Source: Clostridiales bacterium (GTDB taxonomy: Bacteria; Bacillota; Clostridia; Lachnospirales; UBA12420). From it: DNA of 56,907 bases. The stretch lies in contig DMOI01000055.1 in assembly GCA_003452395.1 (NCBI GenBank), positions 1-56,907 on the forward strand, in the 5' to 3' direction. Below the pieces are notes generated by a model. The model was not told the origin of the DNA. It made no database searches and was given only the letters and a program-made list of their open reading frames with translations. Positions within the stretch are counted from its first letter, which is position 1. Each line of letters begins with the position of its first letter. Made by a program: the position numbers and the translations under genes. Of this stretch, positions 31,490 to 41,349 are shown piece after piece.

Positions 31490-33526
31490 CTATACCAACA
31501 TGTTTATGTCAAGTATCAATGCCACTTCACCATTTCCAAGTATCGTTGCACCAGCAATCATTTTTATAGATGCTAAATATTTTCCTAATGATTTTATCAC
31601 TATTTCTTGTTCTCCTATTAATGAATCGATAACAAATCCTGTTTCTCTTTCGCCCTTTTTAGTAATTACTATTGTAAGTGTATTAGTTTTGTTTTCGCTC
31701 TTTTCTTCTGAAACACCTAGTTCTCTACCGAGTCTTACAATAGGGATAACTTTATCTCTTAGTAATATTGTTTCTCTCTTTTGGATATGTTTTATATCGG
31801 TTACATTTATATCTTCTATTGTTTGTATTATATTAAGAGGTATAGCATATCTTTCTTTACCTATATTTACCATGAGAGCTTGAATAATAGCAAGTGTAAG
31901 AGGAAGTCTAACAATAAACTTAGTCCCTTTACCAACCTCAGATTTTACTTCTACATTTCCACCTAATGCTTCTATTTTAGTTTTAACAACATCAAGTCCA
32001 ACTCCACGTCCTGAAACATTTGTTATTTGATCTGCAGTACTAAAGCTTGGAGCAAAAATAAGTTGTAATAACTCACCTTGAGATAAATTAACCGCAAGTT
32101 CCGCACTCACAGCTCCTACTTCTACCGCTTTTCTTCTTACTTTATCATAATTTATACCTTTTCCATCATCTTCAACTTCAATAACAACATTATTACCATC
32201 TTGATATGCTCTTAAATTTATAACTCCTTGCTTTACTTTTCCTGACTTTACCCTTTCCTCTGGAATCTCAAGTCCATGATCAGCAGCATTTCTTAGCAAA
32301 TGAATAAGGGGCTCTCCTATCTCATCAATAACCGTTCTATCGAGTTCAGTATCCTCACCTGTCATTTTAAGTACTATGCTTTTACTCAAATTTTGCGCTA
32401 AATCTCTTATCATTCTAGGAAATCTATTAAATACTCTCTCAACTGGAACCATACGCACTTTCATAACTGCATCATGTAAGTTTGTTGTAACTCTCTCTAG
32501 ATATTCTAAAGCTTCATTACTTTCACTAGTCTTTACCTCTTCTTCTAGTCTTGTTTTCACAATTATTAACTCACTCACTAAATTCATGAGATTATCTAGT
32601 CTTGATATATCAACTCTGACAGTTTTACTTGAAAGCTGTTTCTTATCATCAAGACTTTTTTCTTCTGTTTTTTCATCTTGATTGTCTATTTCATCTTGTT
32701 TATTTTCTTCAACTGCTTCTATAGTGACAATTTTTTCCTTCTTTACTTCGTTCTTATTATCATCTGCTTTTACGTTTGAAATGAAATCTATAACTTCCAC
32801 TTTAACCACCTCTGCAATAGAACTTAATTCTTCTTCAAATACTCTTCTCTCATCAAGAGAAATAACTATGAAAGATAAATCAAACCCAAACTTTTCTTCT
32901 TCCATATCTTTTAGCGTAGGATTTGATTTGTATATTTCACCAAAATCTTGCATGTTTTTAGTTATAAGATATGCACGAGCTCCCTTAAGTAAGCAGCCTT
33001 CATCTATTTGCATATTTATCGTATATACCTTTTTACCTTGGTTTAATACTCCTTTTATATACTCAGTTTCAGAAGAATCCAAAGTAATGCTGCCATTCGT
33101 AACTCTTGATTCTGCTTTTACTTCATTTTTAATTTTTTCACCTTTTGATTCAAGTAGCGAACTTAAATCAGAAATTAAAGCTTTGTATTCTTTTGTTCCT
33201 TCTTTACCAGTCTCAGTAATCACATTAATATAATTTTCAAGCGCATCAAGAGATTTAAATAATACATCAACTAGTTTTGAATTCACACTAACATTTCCAG
33301 TTCTTATTTCTGCCAAAACACTTTCCATTGTGTGCGTTAGTTTTTGCATATTATTATAACCCATTGTTCCTGACATACCCTTTAATGTATGTGCGGCCCT
33401 GAAAATCTCATTTAAAATATTCATATTTTCAGGATTATTTTCTAATTGAAGCAAATTGTCATTTAAGTTTTGTAAATGTTCTCTGCTTTCTTCAATAAAT
33501 ATTTGCAAATATTGACTTACATCCAT
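31490..33526 (-). CDS. cheA: Chemotaxis histidine kinase CheA
   Basis: CheA phosphorylates itself and passes phosphate to CheY. The 678-residue protein has the P1 domain with the phospho-His at about 46 (AAHTLKGMSGTMGY), a P2-like CheY-binding region (about 165-250), an acidic linker, the dimerisation helices (TVRVDISRLDNLMNLVSELI), the ATP-binding P4 (LIHLLRNAADHGLE, DDGKGI, GRGVGLDVVK) and the CheW-like P5. It directly follows flhG; cheB, which lies here in Bacillus, is missing. GGGGGTGG precedes the ATG. Confidence 0.96.
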   Translation of the reverse strand: MDVSQYLQIFIEESREHLQNLNDNLLQLENNPENMNILNEIFRAAHTLKGMSGTMGYNNMQKLTHTMESVLAEIRTGNVSVNSKLVDVLFKSLDALENYINVITETGKEGTKEYKALISDLSSLLESKGEKIKNEVKAESRVTNGSITLDSSETEYIKGVLNQGKKVYTINMQIDEGCLLKGARAYLITKNMQDFGEIYKSNPTLKDMEEEKFGFDLSFIVISLDERRVFEEELSSIAEVVKVEVIDFISNVKADDNKNEVKKEKIVTIEAVEENKQDEIDNQDEKTEEKSLDDKKQLSSKTVRVDISRLDNLMNLVSELIIVKTRLEEEVKTSESNEALEYLERVTTNLHDAVMKVRMVPVERVFNRFPRMIRDLAQNLSKSIVLKMTGEDTELDRTVIDEIGEPLIHLLRNAADHGLEIPEERVKSGKVKQGVINLRAYQDGNNVVIEVEDDGKGINYDKVRRKAVEVGAVSAELAVNLSQGELLQLIFAPSFSTADQITNVSGRGVGLDVVKTKIEALGGNVEVKSEVGKGTKFIVRLPLTLAIIQALMVNIGKERYAIPLNIIQTIEDINVTDIKHIQKRETILLRDKVIPIVRLGRELGVSEEKSENKTNTLTIVITKKGERETGFVIDSLIGEQEIVIKSLGKYLASIKMIAGATILGNGEVALILDINMLV

Positions 33527-33605
33527 ACTTCCACCCCCGTTTTAATTATAAATTTTTCATATCTATAACTTACCACTAACCTAATTATACCAAATTTTTT
33601 TAAAA

Positions 33606-34499
33606 TTACAAATCTTTTATTATATTAATTTTATTTTTTACTAATTCTATAAACATTTTTAATCCTTTTGTACTGTTTTTATCAATTCTTATATTTAAAA
33701 TCTTTTCTGCCATATTTTTTAATTCTTTTGTTACTTCACTTTTGGGATATTTTATAACTACAGCTTGCCCAGTTCTTACTGATTTTTCTAAACACTCATC
33801 ATTAGGTAAATACCCTAAATCTTCTATTTTTATATTTAAAAACTTATCTGCAACCTTCTTTATCTTTTCATATATTTTCTGTCCTTCATTCTCATCTTTA
33901 ACTTTGTTTATAATGAGTTTTACATTTATATCGCCTTTCTTTGTTCTTTCGGAGAATACTTTTAGTAGTGCATAGGCATCAGTAATTGCTGTAAGTTCTG
34001 GTGTGGTAACTAAAAGCACCTCATCTGCAAAACCTAGAAACGTCATTACATTGTCTGTTATGCCTGCACCTGCATCAATTATAATTACGTCTACCATTTT
34101 ATCTAATAAATTCAAATTTTGTGCAAACGTTTTTATTTGTGTCTCTGTAAGACTGGTAATCTCCTTTATACACGAGCCACCCGAAATAAATTTCACCTCA
34201 TTTGATCCGAGAGTAATTATATCTGTTATTATTTTTTTACCATATATAACATCAGATAAATTATATTTGGGTACTATGCCCAATAACACTTCTATATTAG
34301 CTAAACCTAGGTCTGCATCAAGTATAAGCGTCTTTATGCCTTTATTATTAAACTCAATTGCTAGGTTAAGCGCAATATTAGTTTTGCCTACACCACCTTT
34401 ACCACTAGTAATTGCCATTACTTTCGCAGAGCACATACGCTTTGAGTCTTTGTTTTTCTTTCTAATAATATCTCTCAAGTTTTGAGCTTGGTCTTTCAT
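33606..34499 (-). CDS. flhG: FlhG (YlxH) MinD-like ATPase
   Basis: FlhG controls flagellar number and placement with FlhF and FliY/FliM. The 297-residue protein has the deviant Walker A SGKGGVGKTN at about 32-41, the DADLGLANIEVLLG motif and VIIIDAGAG (Walker B). The N-terminal DQAQNLRDIIR resembles the DQAxxLR segment that activates FlhF GTPase. The start overlaps the flhF stop by four bases (ATGA), implying coupled translation. The C-terminus lacks a long MinD-type membrane helix but ends in a hydrophobic stretch. Confidence 0.93.
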   Translation of the reverse strand: MKDQAQNLRDIIRKKNKDSKRMCSAKVMAITSGKGGVGKTNIALNLAIEFNNKGIKTLILDADLGLANIEVLLGIVPKYNLSDVIYGKKIITDIITLGSNEVKFISGGSCIKEITSLTETQIKTFAQNLNLLDKMVDVIIIDAGAGITDNVMTFLGFADEVLLVTTPELTAITDAYALLKVFSERTKKGDINVKLIINKVKDENEGQKIYEKIKKVADKFLNIKIEDLGYLPNDECLEKSVRTGQAVVIKYPKSEVTKELKNMAEKILNIRIDKNSTKGLKMFIELVKNKINIIKDL

Positions 34500-35677
34500 T
34501 TTTCATAACTCCCTAACAGTAGTTTTGCAATTTTTTCTGTATTCATTAACTCTATATCGTCTGGTACATCTTGTCCAAAAGTAATATATGATAAAGGTTT
34601 TTTTGTATACATCTTTACATTTAATATGTTACCCAGACCAAGGGTTTCATCCATTTTAGTAAATATTATTTTATAATCACTAATTATTTCTGAATATTTA
34701 TCTATAATGTCAATGGTATCCCTATATTTAGTAGCTAAGCTAAGTACTAGAAACACTTCTTTTTTATCAAGTATTTTTACCAGTTCTTCGAGTTCCTTAA
34801 ATTGCTCTTCGTTCTTATGGGAACGTCCCGCTGTATCTAAGAAAATCAACTCCTTATCCTTATAATCTTCTACTTTTTTAACTAGTTCATCTGGTGAGTA
34901 TATTACCTCTATAGATGCTCCGAGTATTTCTGCATATGTTTTCAACTGCTCTACAGCTGCTATTCTATATGTATCAGCTGTTATAAGTCCTACATTTTTC
35001 TTGTTATCAAGTATAAACTTTGCTATTACTTTTGCTATGGTTGTTGTTTTACCGACTCCCGTTGGACCTATAAAAGCAACTACTTTAGGTTTTCCATCTT
35101 CCTTATCAGTTTTAAGTTCCTCAGGTTTTCCTAAAAATTCTGTTATTCTAGTGTATACTATCCTTACTAAATCGTTTACATTATTTTTTTCATCTATATC
35201 ATCTAAGTCCTTTAATATCTCTTCAGCTAGATTTTTGTCTACCTCATTCTTTATTAGGTTGTCATAAAATAACTGCAATATATTATTCTTGTACTTTTTA
35301 TTTTCATCTTCTTTTACCTTAACCTGACTAACTATTTTATCTGTCATAGTTTTTATTAAATTCTCTAAGTTATCTAATTTATTTTCTAGACTCTTTATTG
35401 TTTCACTTTGTTTTTCTAATTCAACTTCTTTAAATTTACTGTGTTCTTCAAATTTAGTTAACTTCTCTTCAATAATACTACTTGAACTACTTTGGGGTTT
35501 AACTATCGTTTCATCTAGTGTAACCGTTACTTCTATCGTAGGCTTTAAAAAGAACTTAAATATCCCCCTAGGCTGTATTACTTTTTCACTCAGTATAAAA
35601 ACTTCATTTCCGAGTTCTTCTCTTATTTTATCTAAAACATCTTTTTTAGTTTTTCCTTCGTATTTTTTAATTTTCAT
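34496..35677 (-). CDS. flhF: Flagellar SRP-like GTPase FlhF
   Basis: FlhF is an SRP-type GTPase that marks the site of flagellum assembly. The 393-residue protein has the N-terminal basic B domain (MKIKKYEGKTKKDVLDKIREELG), a coiled linker (about 65-130), the N domain and the G domain with GPTGVGKTT (204-212), ADTYRIAAVEQLKTYA, LDTAGRS and FTKMDETLGLG. It overlaps the end of flhA by 11 bases and flhG by four. The complete G1-G4 set suggests an active GTPase. Confidence 0.95.
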   Translation of the reverse strand: MKIKKYEGKTKKDVLDKIREELGNEVFILSEKVIQPRGIFKFFLKPTIEVTVTLDETIVKPQSSSSSIIEEKLTKFEEHSKFKEVELEKQSETIKSLENKLDNLENLIKTMTDKIVSQVKVKEDENKKYKNNILQLFYDNLIKNEVDKNLAEEILKDLDDIDEKNNVNDLVRIVYTRITEFLGKPEELKTDKEDGKPKVVAFIGPTGVGKTTTIAKVIAKFILDNKKNVGLITADTYRIAAVEQLKTYAEILGASIEVIYSPDELVKKVEDYKDKELIFLDTAGRSHKNEEQFKELEELVKILDKKEVFLVLSLATKYRDTIDIIDKYSEIISDYKIIFTKMDETLGLGNILNVKMYTKKPLSYITFGQDVPDDIELMNTEKIAKLLLGSYEK

Positions 35678-37724
35678 TTATGCTCACCATCCCCACTGGT
35701 TGTATCTCGACTGTAGAGGTGTCTACCTCGTTAAAAGATAATACAATAATATTAGGCAATTCTTCTTCTATAATTTTTTTAAAATATAGTCTGACTATTG
35801 GTGAAGTTAATATTATGGGTTGTTCACTAGTAAAATTCGATTTAGAGACCTCTATATTTATCTTCTCTATTATCTGATTGCTAATTCTAGGATTCATCGC
35901 AATATATGCTCCATGATCCGATTGTTGTATCGAATCCATTATTTGTTGTTCAAGCTCTGGATCAAGTGTTAGTACATTATTAGTTTGATTTTGCTCGAAA
36001 CACTTTTTTGATATTGCCCTTCTAAGTGATTGTCTTACATACTCTGTTAAAACATCTGTGTCTTTTATATTGTGTGCATAATCAGCAAGTGTTTCAAATA
36101 TAGACACCAAGTCTCTTATCGATATACCCTCACGAAGGAGATTTCCAAGTACTTTTTGTATTTCACCTATATTCATAAGTTTTGGAGTTAGTTCATCAAC
36201 TAAAACATCATTTGTTTCCTTTACCTTAGTTATGAGTGTTTGAACATCTTGGCGAGTCAACAATTCATGTAAGTGTGATTTAATAATTTCTGTAAGATGT
36301 GTCGCTATTATTGACGGAGGATCAACTACTGCATACCCAAAAGACTCTGCTTTCTCCCTTTGTTTTTCTGTAATCCACAAAGCTGGCTGTCCAAAAGCTG
36401 GCTCAATTGTGTCTATTCCATCAATCTCCTCCTCGACATATCCTGGATTCATAGCCATATAGTGATCAAACATAATATCACCTTTGACTACCTCAATTCC
36501 TTTTATCTTTATTATATATTGATTAGGATTTAATTGTATATTGTCTCTCAGCCTTATTATTGGAACTATGGTGCCGAGTTCAAGTGCAATCTGCCTTCTT
36601 ATCATAACTACTCTATCTAGTAGATCTCCACCTTGATTTGCATCAGCAAGTGGTATTATACCATACCCAAACTCGAGCTCTATAGGGTCAACCTGAAGTA
36701 ATGATATAACATTTTCCGGTTTTCTTATCTCTTCTACTTCCACATCTTCTGTAGATATTTCTGTTTCTATAGACCTACGCTTCAAGTTTTTATCCATAGC
36801 ACTTGCTCCCAGAATACACAAAACACCTGATGGAACCATTGAATACCATGGTAGTGGCGTGAATACTCCTAAGAATACTAAAACTCCACCAGTAAGATAT
36901 AATACTTTAGGAATGCTAAATAATTGCTTTATTAATGCAGCACTCATGTCCGTTTCTTTCGCTGCTTTGGTCACGAGAATACCTGTTGCTACTGATATCA
37001 AAAGTGCTGGCAGCTGTGCTACAAGTCCATCACCTATTGTAAGTATTGTATATTTATCTATTGCATCTCCAAATGTTAATGGTCTACCACCTGTTACACC
37101 CGTCATGCCAAGTATTAAACCACCTATTATATTTACAAATATTACTATTATACTAACAATTGCATCATTTTTTACGAACTTACTGGCTCCATCCATGGAC
37201 CCAAAAAAGGAAGCTTCTTCTTGTATTTTATCTCTTCTTTCTTTTGCTTGTTTATCATCTATTACTCCAGAGTTTAAGTCCGCATCTATAGCCATCTGTT
37301 TACCAGGCATTGCATCGAGTGTAAATCTTGCAGATACTTCTGCTACTCTTTCCGCACCCTTTGTTACAACTAAGAACTGAATTATAACTATAATAATAAA
37401 TAGTATAGCACCGACGACAATATTTCCACCTGCAACAAATGATCCAAAAGTTGCAATTACCTGTCCTGCTTCACCTTCACCAAGTATTAATCTCGTAGAT
37501 GCGAGAGTTAACCCTAGTCTAAACAATGTTGTAAGTAATAATATTGTAGGAAATAAGTACATATCTAAAGATTCTTTTGAAAACAATGCATTTAAGAGTA
37601 TTATAAGTGCAAGTCCAATATTTATTGTTAAAAGAAAGTCTAATAAAAATGGCGGAAGAGGTATTAGGAATAGAAGAATAACTAATATTACAATAACTCC
37701 AAGTGCCATATCACCTGATTTCAT
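35667..37724 (-). CDS. flhA: Flagellar export gate protein FlhA
   Basis: FlhA forms the nonameric ring of the flagellar export gate and docks export substrates. The 685-residue protein has about eight membrane helices in its first 310 residues, the conserved cytoplasmic FHIPEP-type loop region (RFTLDAMPGKQMAIDADLNSGVI) and a large cytoplasmic domain (about 325-685) with FGYGIIPLAD. I start at ATG 37724, after AGGTGGGAG; a GTG three codons earlier is also in frame. A 208-base spacer with a REP-like element separates it from flhB. Confidence 0.95.
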   Translation of the reverse strand: MKSGDMALGVIVILVILLFLIPLPPFLLDFLLTINIGLALIILLNALFSKESLDMYLFPTILLLTTLFRLGLTLASTRLILGEGEAGQVIATFGSFVAGGNIVVGAILFIIIVIIQFLVVTKGAERVAEVSARFTLDAMPGKQMAIDADLNSGVIDDKQAKERRDKIQEEASFFGSMDGASKFVKNDAIVSIIVIFVNIIGGLILGMTGVTGGRPLTFGDAIDKYTILTIGDGLVAQLPALLISVATGILVTKAAKETDMSAALIKQLFSIPKVLYLTGGVLVFLGVFTPLPWYSMVPSGVLCILGASAMDKNLKRRSIETEISTEDVEVEEIRKPENVISLLQVDPIELEFGYGIIPLADANQGGDLLDRVVMIRRQIALELGTIVPIIRLRDNIQLNPNQYIIKIKGIEVVKGDIMFDHYMAMNPGYVEEEIDGIDTIEPAFGQPALWITEKQREKAESFGYAVVDPPSIIATHLTEIIKSHLHELLTRQDVQTLITKVKETNDVLVDELTPKLMNIGEIQKVLGNLLREGISIRDLVSIFETLADYAHNIKDTDVLTEYVRQSLRRAISKKCFEQNQTNNVLTLDPELEQQIMDSIQQSDHGAYIAMNPRISNQIIEKINIEVSKSNFTSEQPIILTSPIVRLYFKKIIEEELPNIIVLSFNEVDTSTVEIQPVGMVSINEN

Positions 37725-37764
37725 TACTCCCACCTACCTCTCTTGTGCAGTTTTTATCTCTTTT

Positions 37765-37915
37765 AGGGTCGGTTCCTTCTTTTCAGGAACTGTCCCTTTT
37801 GCCAATCTTCGAATTATTGAACTTTTATATTATAGTTTTTTATCTTGCGGTTAAGTTAATATCTTTTTTTATTTTTTTCTATGGGGACAGTTCCTAGAAA
37901 GAAGGAACCGACCCC
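37765..37915. repeat. REP-like palindromic element between flhB and flhA
   Basis: The left arm (37765-37795) is GGGTCGGTTCCTTCTTTT then CAGGAACTGTCCC; the right arm (37883-37915) is its complement, GGGGACAGTTCC to GGAACCGACCCC, with a few mismatches. About 87 AT-rich bases lie between. GGGAC-GTTCC palindromes of this kind are dispersed in many bacterial genomes and are often linked with IS200-like Y1 transposases. Confidence 0.88.
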
Positions 37916-37932
37916 TTTAAATCTATTCTTCT

Positions 37933-39057
37933 CTACACTTTATTTTTCAATTTATATACGAATGCCAGTATCTCTGCTACTGCTCCGAATAGTTCTTCTG
38001 GTATTTCTTCTCCTATCTCAACAGTTGCATATAGTGTTCTTGCAAGTGGCTTGTTTTCGACTATTTCTACTTTGTTTTCTGCAGCTACCTCTTTTATTCT
38101 CTTAGCTAGAAAGTCTGTTCCTTTTGCCACTACTCGCGGTACTGCATCCTTCTTCTGATCATATTTTATAGCAATAGCATAATGAGTAGGGTTTGTAATT
38201 ATTACATCAGCCTTTGGAACGTCATTCATCATTCTTCTCATAGATATTTGTCTCATTCTTTGTTTAATTTTTTGTTTTATCTCTGGTTTACCTTCTTCTT
38301 GTTCGTATTCTTTTCTTACTTCATATTTACTCATTTTTATTTTTTTCATATACTCAAATCTCTGATATGAGTAATCTATTATCGCTAATACTACAAATAA
38401 TATACCTACATTAAGTGCTGTATCTATAACAACATTACCCACATGTGCTGTACTCTCTACTATGCTCATATTCATATATGCTGGTAATATTTTTATCTCA
38501 TTACTAATCGACATATATAAAATCGCACATATAAGTACTAGTTTCATAAGAGACTTTAGTAGTTCCATCACTGATCTCATAGAAAAAATCCTTTTAAAAC
38601 CTTCAAGTGGACTTATTCTGCTCATTTTAGGTTGTATTGGTTTTAATGTAGGATGCCACCCTATTTGAATCACATTTGCAAGTACACCTACGATCAAACA
38701 AACAGCTGTCACGGGAAGTACCACAAGTAATGTTCGCAAAAACATATCTGTTAAAAAGCTTGCCATATAAGAAACACTAAATATCTCATCTGTTTTTGAT
38801 AATAATGAAAATGTATGATTAAACAAATCTACAATCCTTTCATACATATACGGAATAAATATCTTAAGACTGAAGAAGCTAAATATTATAAGCATAGCAG
38901 TATTTATTTCCATGCTTTTAGCAAACTGTCCTTCCTGCATTGTTTCTTTTTTCTTCTTTTCTGTAGGAAGTTCTGTTTTCTCTCCTCCTGCACCCTCAGC
39001 AAAGAATTGTAAATTTAGTTTTAAAAATATATGTTTTGTTATATTTTTATTCATCAT
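37933..39057 (-). CDS. flhB: Flagellar export switch protein FlhB
   Basis: FlhB sits in the export gate and switches secretion from hook to filament substrates after self-cleavage. The 374-residue protein has four membrane helices (about 52-72, 104-131, 165-186, 203-225) and a cytoplasmic domain with the self-cleavage motif NPTH at about 289-292, followed by YAIAIKYD. It overlaps fliR by four bases (ATGA). Confidence 0.95.
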   Translation of the reverse strand: MMNKNITKHIFLKLNLQFFAEGAGGEKTELPTEKKKKETMQEGQFAKSMEINTAMLIIFSFFSLKIFIPYMYERIVDLFNHTFSLLSKTDEIFSVSYMASFLTDMFLRTLLVVLPVTAVCLIVGVLANVIQIGWHPTLKPIQPKMSRISPLEGFKRIFSMRSVMELLKSLMKLVLICAILYMSISNEIKILPAYMNMSIVESTAHVGNVVIDTALNVGILFVVLAIIDYSYQRFEYMKKIKMSKYEVRKEYEQEEGKPEIKQKIKQRMRQISMRRMMNDVPKADVIITNPTHYAIAIKYDQKKDAVPRVVAKGTDFLAKRIKEVAAENKVEIVENKPLARTLYATVEIGEEIPEELFGAVAEILAFVYKLKNKV

Positions 39058-39839
39058 GGGCTCATCCCTTTTAATATTTTGATAAAACTTATATCTATCT
39101 TATCAAATATATATGAAAAACTCATAATAGTAAATGGTGTTATAAGGATCATAACATATAATGATATATAGATTTTTATTGGTAATCCTACAACAAACAT
39201 ATTCATTTGCGGCAATGTTCTAACAAGTATTCCAAGTCCAATATTTATAATAAGCATTATACCTATTATTGGACTCGCCATCTTTATAGCTGTAACAAAC
39301 ATATCTGTAAGTATCTCCATATGTGCATCAAACAGCGACTGCGTCAAATTGAAAACTCCAAGTCCTACAATTTTGTAACTGTATATTATAGCTTTTATAA
39401 GTTCATAATGCATATTTGTTACAAGCATTAACGCTATTATAGAAAAATAATACAAGTTACCTGTTATAGGCATTTGTGTTCCACTTAGTGGGTCCATAAC
39501 ACTTGCCATCGAAAAACCAATTTGAAAATCTACCATTTCACCTACCATAACTATAACATTTAAGATTATTGTAGCTATATATCCAAGTATTAACCCTACT
39601 GCAACTTCTTTTATTCCTATACCAAAGTAACCAAAGATATCGTTTGAATAACTAACTGTTTTTACTAAGCCAGTTGATACAACAACATTGGCTAATATAA
39701 ATGAAAGTCCTACCTTAATATAGTTGTTTACATATTGACCACTAAAGAATGGGGCACTTACAAAAAAGGCTACAATCCTCAGCATTACTAAAAATACAAT
39801 TTCCATATTCATATAAATATCTTGTGTCATAAATCCCAT
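39054..39839 (-). CDS. fliR: Flagellar export gate protein FliR
   Basis: FliR is part of the FliP5Q4R1 export core. The 261-residue protein is strongly hydrophobic with six or so membrane segments and the family pattern FFSGQYVNNYIKVGLSFILA, GFSMASVMDPLSGTQMP and ASPIIGIMLIINIGLGILVRTLPQMNMFVVGLPIKI. It overlaps flhB by four bases and follows fliQ by 20 bases. Confidence 0.94.
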   Translation of the reverse strand: MGFMTQDIYMNMEIVFLVMLRIVAFFVSAPFFSGQYVNNYIKVGLSFILANVVVSTGLVKTVSYSNDIFGYFGIGIKEVAVGLILGYIATIILNVIVMVGEMVDFQIGFSMASVMDPLSGTQMPITGNLYYFSIIALMLVTNMHYELIKAIIYSYKIVGLGVFNLTQSLFDAHMEILTDMFVTAIKMASPIIGIMLIINIGLGILVRTLPQMNMFVVGLPIKIYISLYVMILITPFTIMSFSYIFDKIDISFIKILKGMSP

Positions 39840-39859
39840 ACAATCACCACGTCAATCTT

Positions 39860-40129
39860 TCAATATAAAAAAGTATTCATACTACTATATAAATTTATTA
39901 TGTATTCGATCATTACAGTTAGCATCCATGGACCAAATACACCAATAGCTACAAATATTGCAATTATTTTAGGAACAAAGGCGAGTGTTGGCTCTTGTAT
40001 AGATGTAACTGCTTGAAATATACTAACAATGAGTCCAACAAACAATCCAACAAGTAAAACAGGAGACGATACCATTACTGTAATCCATAAAGCATTTTTT
40101 GCTACGTCTATAATTGCTCCTTCATTCAT
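39860..40129 (-). CDS. fliQ: Flagellar export gate protein FliQ
   Basis: FliQ has 89 residues and two membrane helices, the usual size for this small subunit of the export core. The sequence SSPVLLVGLFVGLIVSIFQAVTSIQEPTLAFVPKI is the family signature. AGGAGGGG precedes the ATG at 40129. Confidence 0.95.
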   Translation of the reverse strand: MNEGAIIDVAKNALWITVMVSSPVLLVGLFVGLIVSIFQAVTSIQEPTLAFVPKIIAIFVAIGVFGPWMLTVMIEYIINLYSSMNTFLY

Positions 40130-40140
40130 GCCTTCCCCTC

Positions 40141-40914
40141 CTATCTAAAGCTCTGGACAATTTGTCCCACAATTAAATTCCATCCATCAACCATTACAAA
40201 CAGTAATAGCTTAAATGGTAACGAAATCATAACTGGTGGTAACATCATCATACCCATTGCCATAAGGGTCGATGAGACTATCATATCTATAACTAAAAAC
40301 GGAATATATATTATAAAACCAATCATAAATCCTTTTTTAAGTTCACTGATTATAAATGCTGGAATAATAACAGTCGCTGGAAGTAACTCCGCCGATTCGA
40401 CTTTAGCAGTACCCGAGATATTCATGAATAATGCTAAATCTTTTTCATACGTCTGTTTTAACATAAAATTTTTAAGTGGTTTCATACCAACATCTATAGC
40501 CTTTTCCTGAGTTATTTTCCCTTCATTAAATGGCTTTATAGCATTTTCATTAATATCAGCTAGTACTGGGTTCATTATAAATAACGTTAAAAACAATGCG
40601 AGCCCAATTATGATTTGATTAGGAGGCGTTTGTTGAGTTCCAAGTGCTGACCTTAAAAAATGCAGAACTATTAGTATCCTTGTAAATGAAGTCATCATTA
40701 TAAGAATCGACGGTGCAAGGGAAATAATAGTAAGCAAGAATAATATTTTCATACTATTAGTAACTTCCACTGGACTATCAGCTGCACCAAACGTCATATT
40801 AACTTCTGGTATTATTGTATTATTCGCATATACAGAATAATAAAAAACAGAAATTAAAGACATAACAAAAGTTATCATTAATATACTAAGTACTTTTCTT
40901 TTTATTTTCATCAT
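40141..40914 (-). CDS. fliP: Flagellar export gate protein FliP
   Basis: FliP forms the pentameric centre of the export gate. The 257-residue protein has an N-terminal cleavable signal-like segment (VLSILMITFVMSLISVFYYSVYA), the family motifs TSFTRILIVLHFLRSALGTQQTPPNQIIIGLALFLT (in two contiguous parts) and GFMIGFIIYIPFLVIDMIVSSTLMAMGMMMLPPV near the C-terminus. Start choice: GGAG is followed by two adjacent ATGs (40914 and 40911); a GTG at 40920 falls in the ribosome site. Confidence 0.95.
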   Translation of the reverse strand: MMKIKRKVLSILMITFVMSLISVFYYSVYANNTIIPEVNMTFGAADSPVEVTNSMKILFLLTIISLAPSILIMMTSFTRILIVLHFLRSALGTQQTPPNQIIIGLALFLTLFIMNPVLADINENAIKPFNEGKITQEKAIDVGMKPLKNFMLKQTYEKDLALFMNISGTAKVESAELLPATVIIPAFIISELKKGFMIGFIIYIPFLVIDMIVSSTLMAMGMMMLPPVMISLPFKLLLFVMVDGWNLIVGQIVQSFR

Positions 40915-40967
40915 TTTCACTCCATTATTCCTTGCTAATGTCTAAACTCATCGAAATGATAGTATGA

Positions 40968-41312
40968 CTATTTGCTCTGTCTCTTAATTACTTTTTCAAG
41001 CATGTTCTTAAAATCTTTCCCTATAAGCCCTTCATCTTGATTAATAATTACCTTTTCTGTGTCTACTGTGTCTAATAATTTTACATCATCTTTTGTAACA
41101 GACAAAACCATAAATTTATCCGTCACTTTAACAATATATAAATATTTTTGGTATCCAATAGACATTACTTCAATAAGCTTTATATTACTGTTTTTAAATC
41201 GTTTTACACTGCTCATACCAACATATCTTGTCGTAATATATGCGAGTCCCATAACTAATGCAAGTATAAATGCCATACTAATCATGGAACTAATTACTTC
41301 AAAACTTTTCAT
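40968..41312 (-). CDS. fliO: Flagellar biosynthetic protein FliO
   Basis: FliO helps FliP assemble. The 114-residue protein has a single N-terminal membrane helix (about 8-28, ISMAFILALVMGLAYITTRYV) and a small cytoplasmic domain with SNIKLIEVMSIGYQKYLYIVKVTDKFMVLSVT, the FliO pattern. It lies between cheY and fliP, as in other Clostridia. GGGTGG precedes the ATG. Confidence 0.88.
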   Translation of the reverse strand: MKSFEVISSMISMAFILALVMGLAYITTRYVGMSSVKRFKNSNIKLIEVMSIGYQKYLYIVKVTDKFMVLSVTKDDVKLLDTVDTEKVIINQDEGLIGKDFKNMLEKVIKRQSK

Positions 41313-41349
41313 TTAATATCCACCCTTTTATTTTTAGACTTAATGCTTA

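Noticed and set aside
37734..37932. Possible missing small flagellar gene between flhB and flhA
   Set aside because: No open frame with a ribosome site; the gap is explained by the palindromic element.
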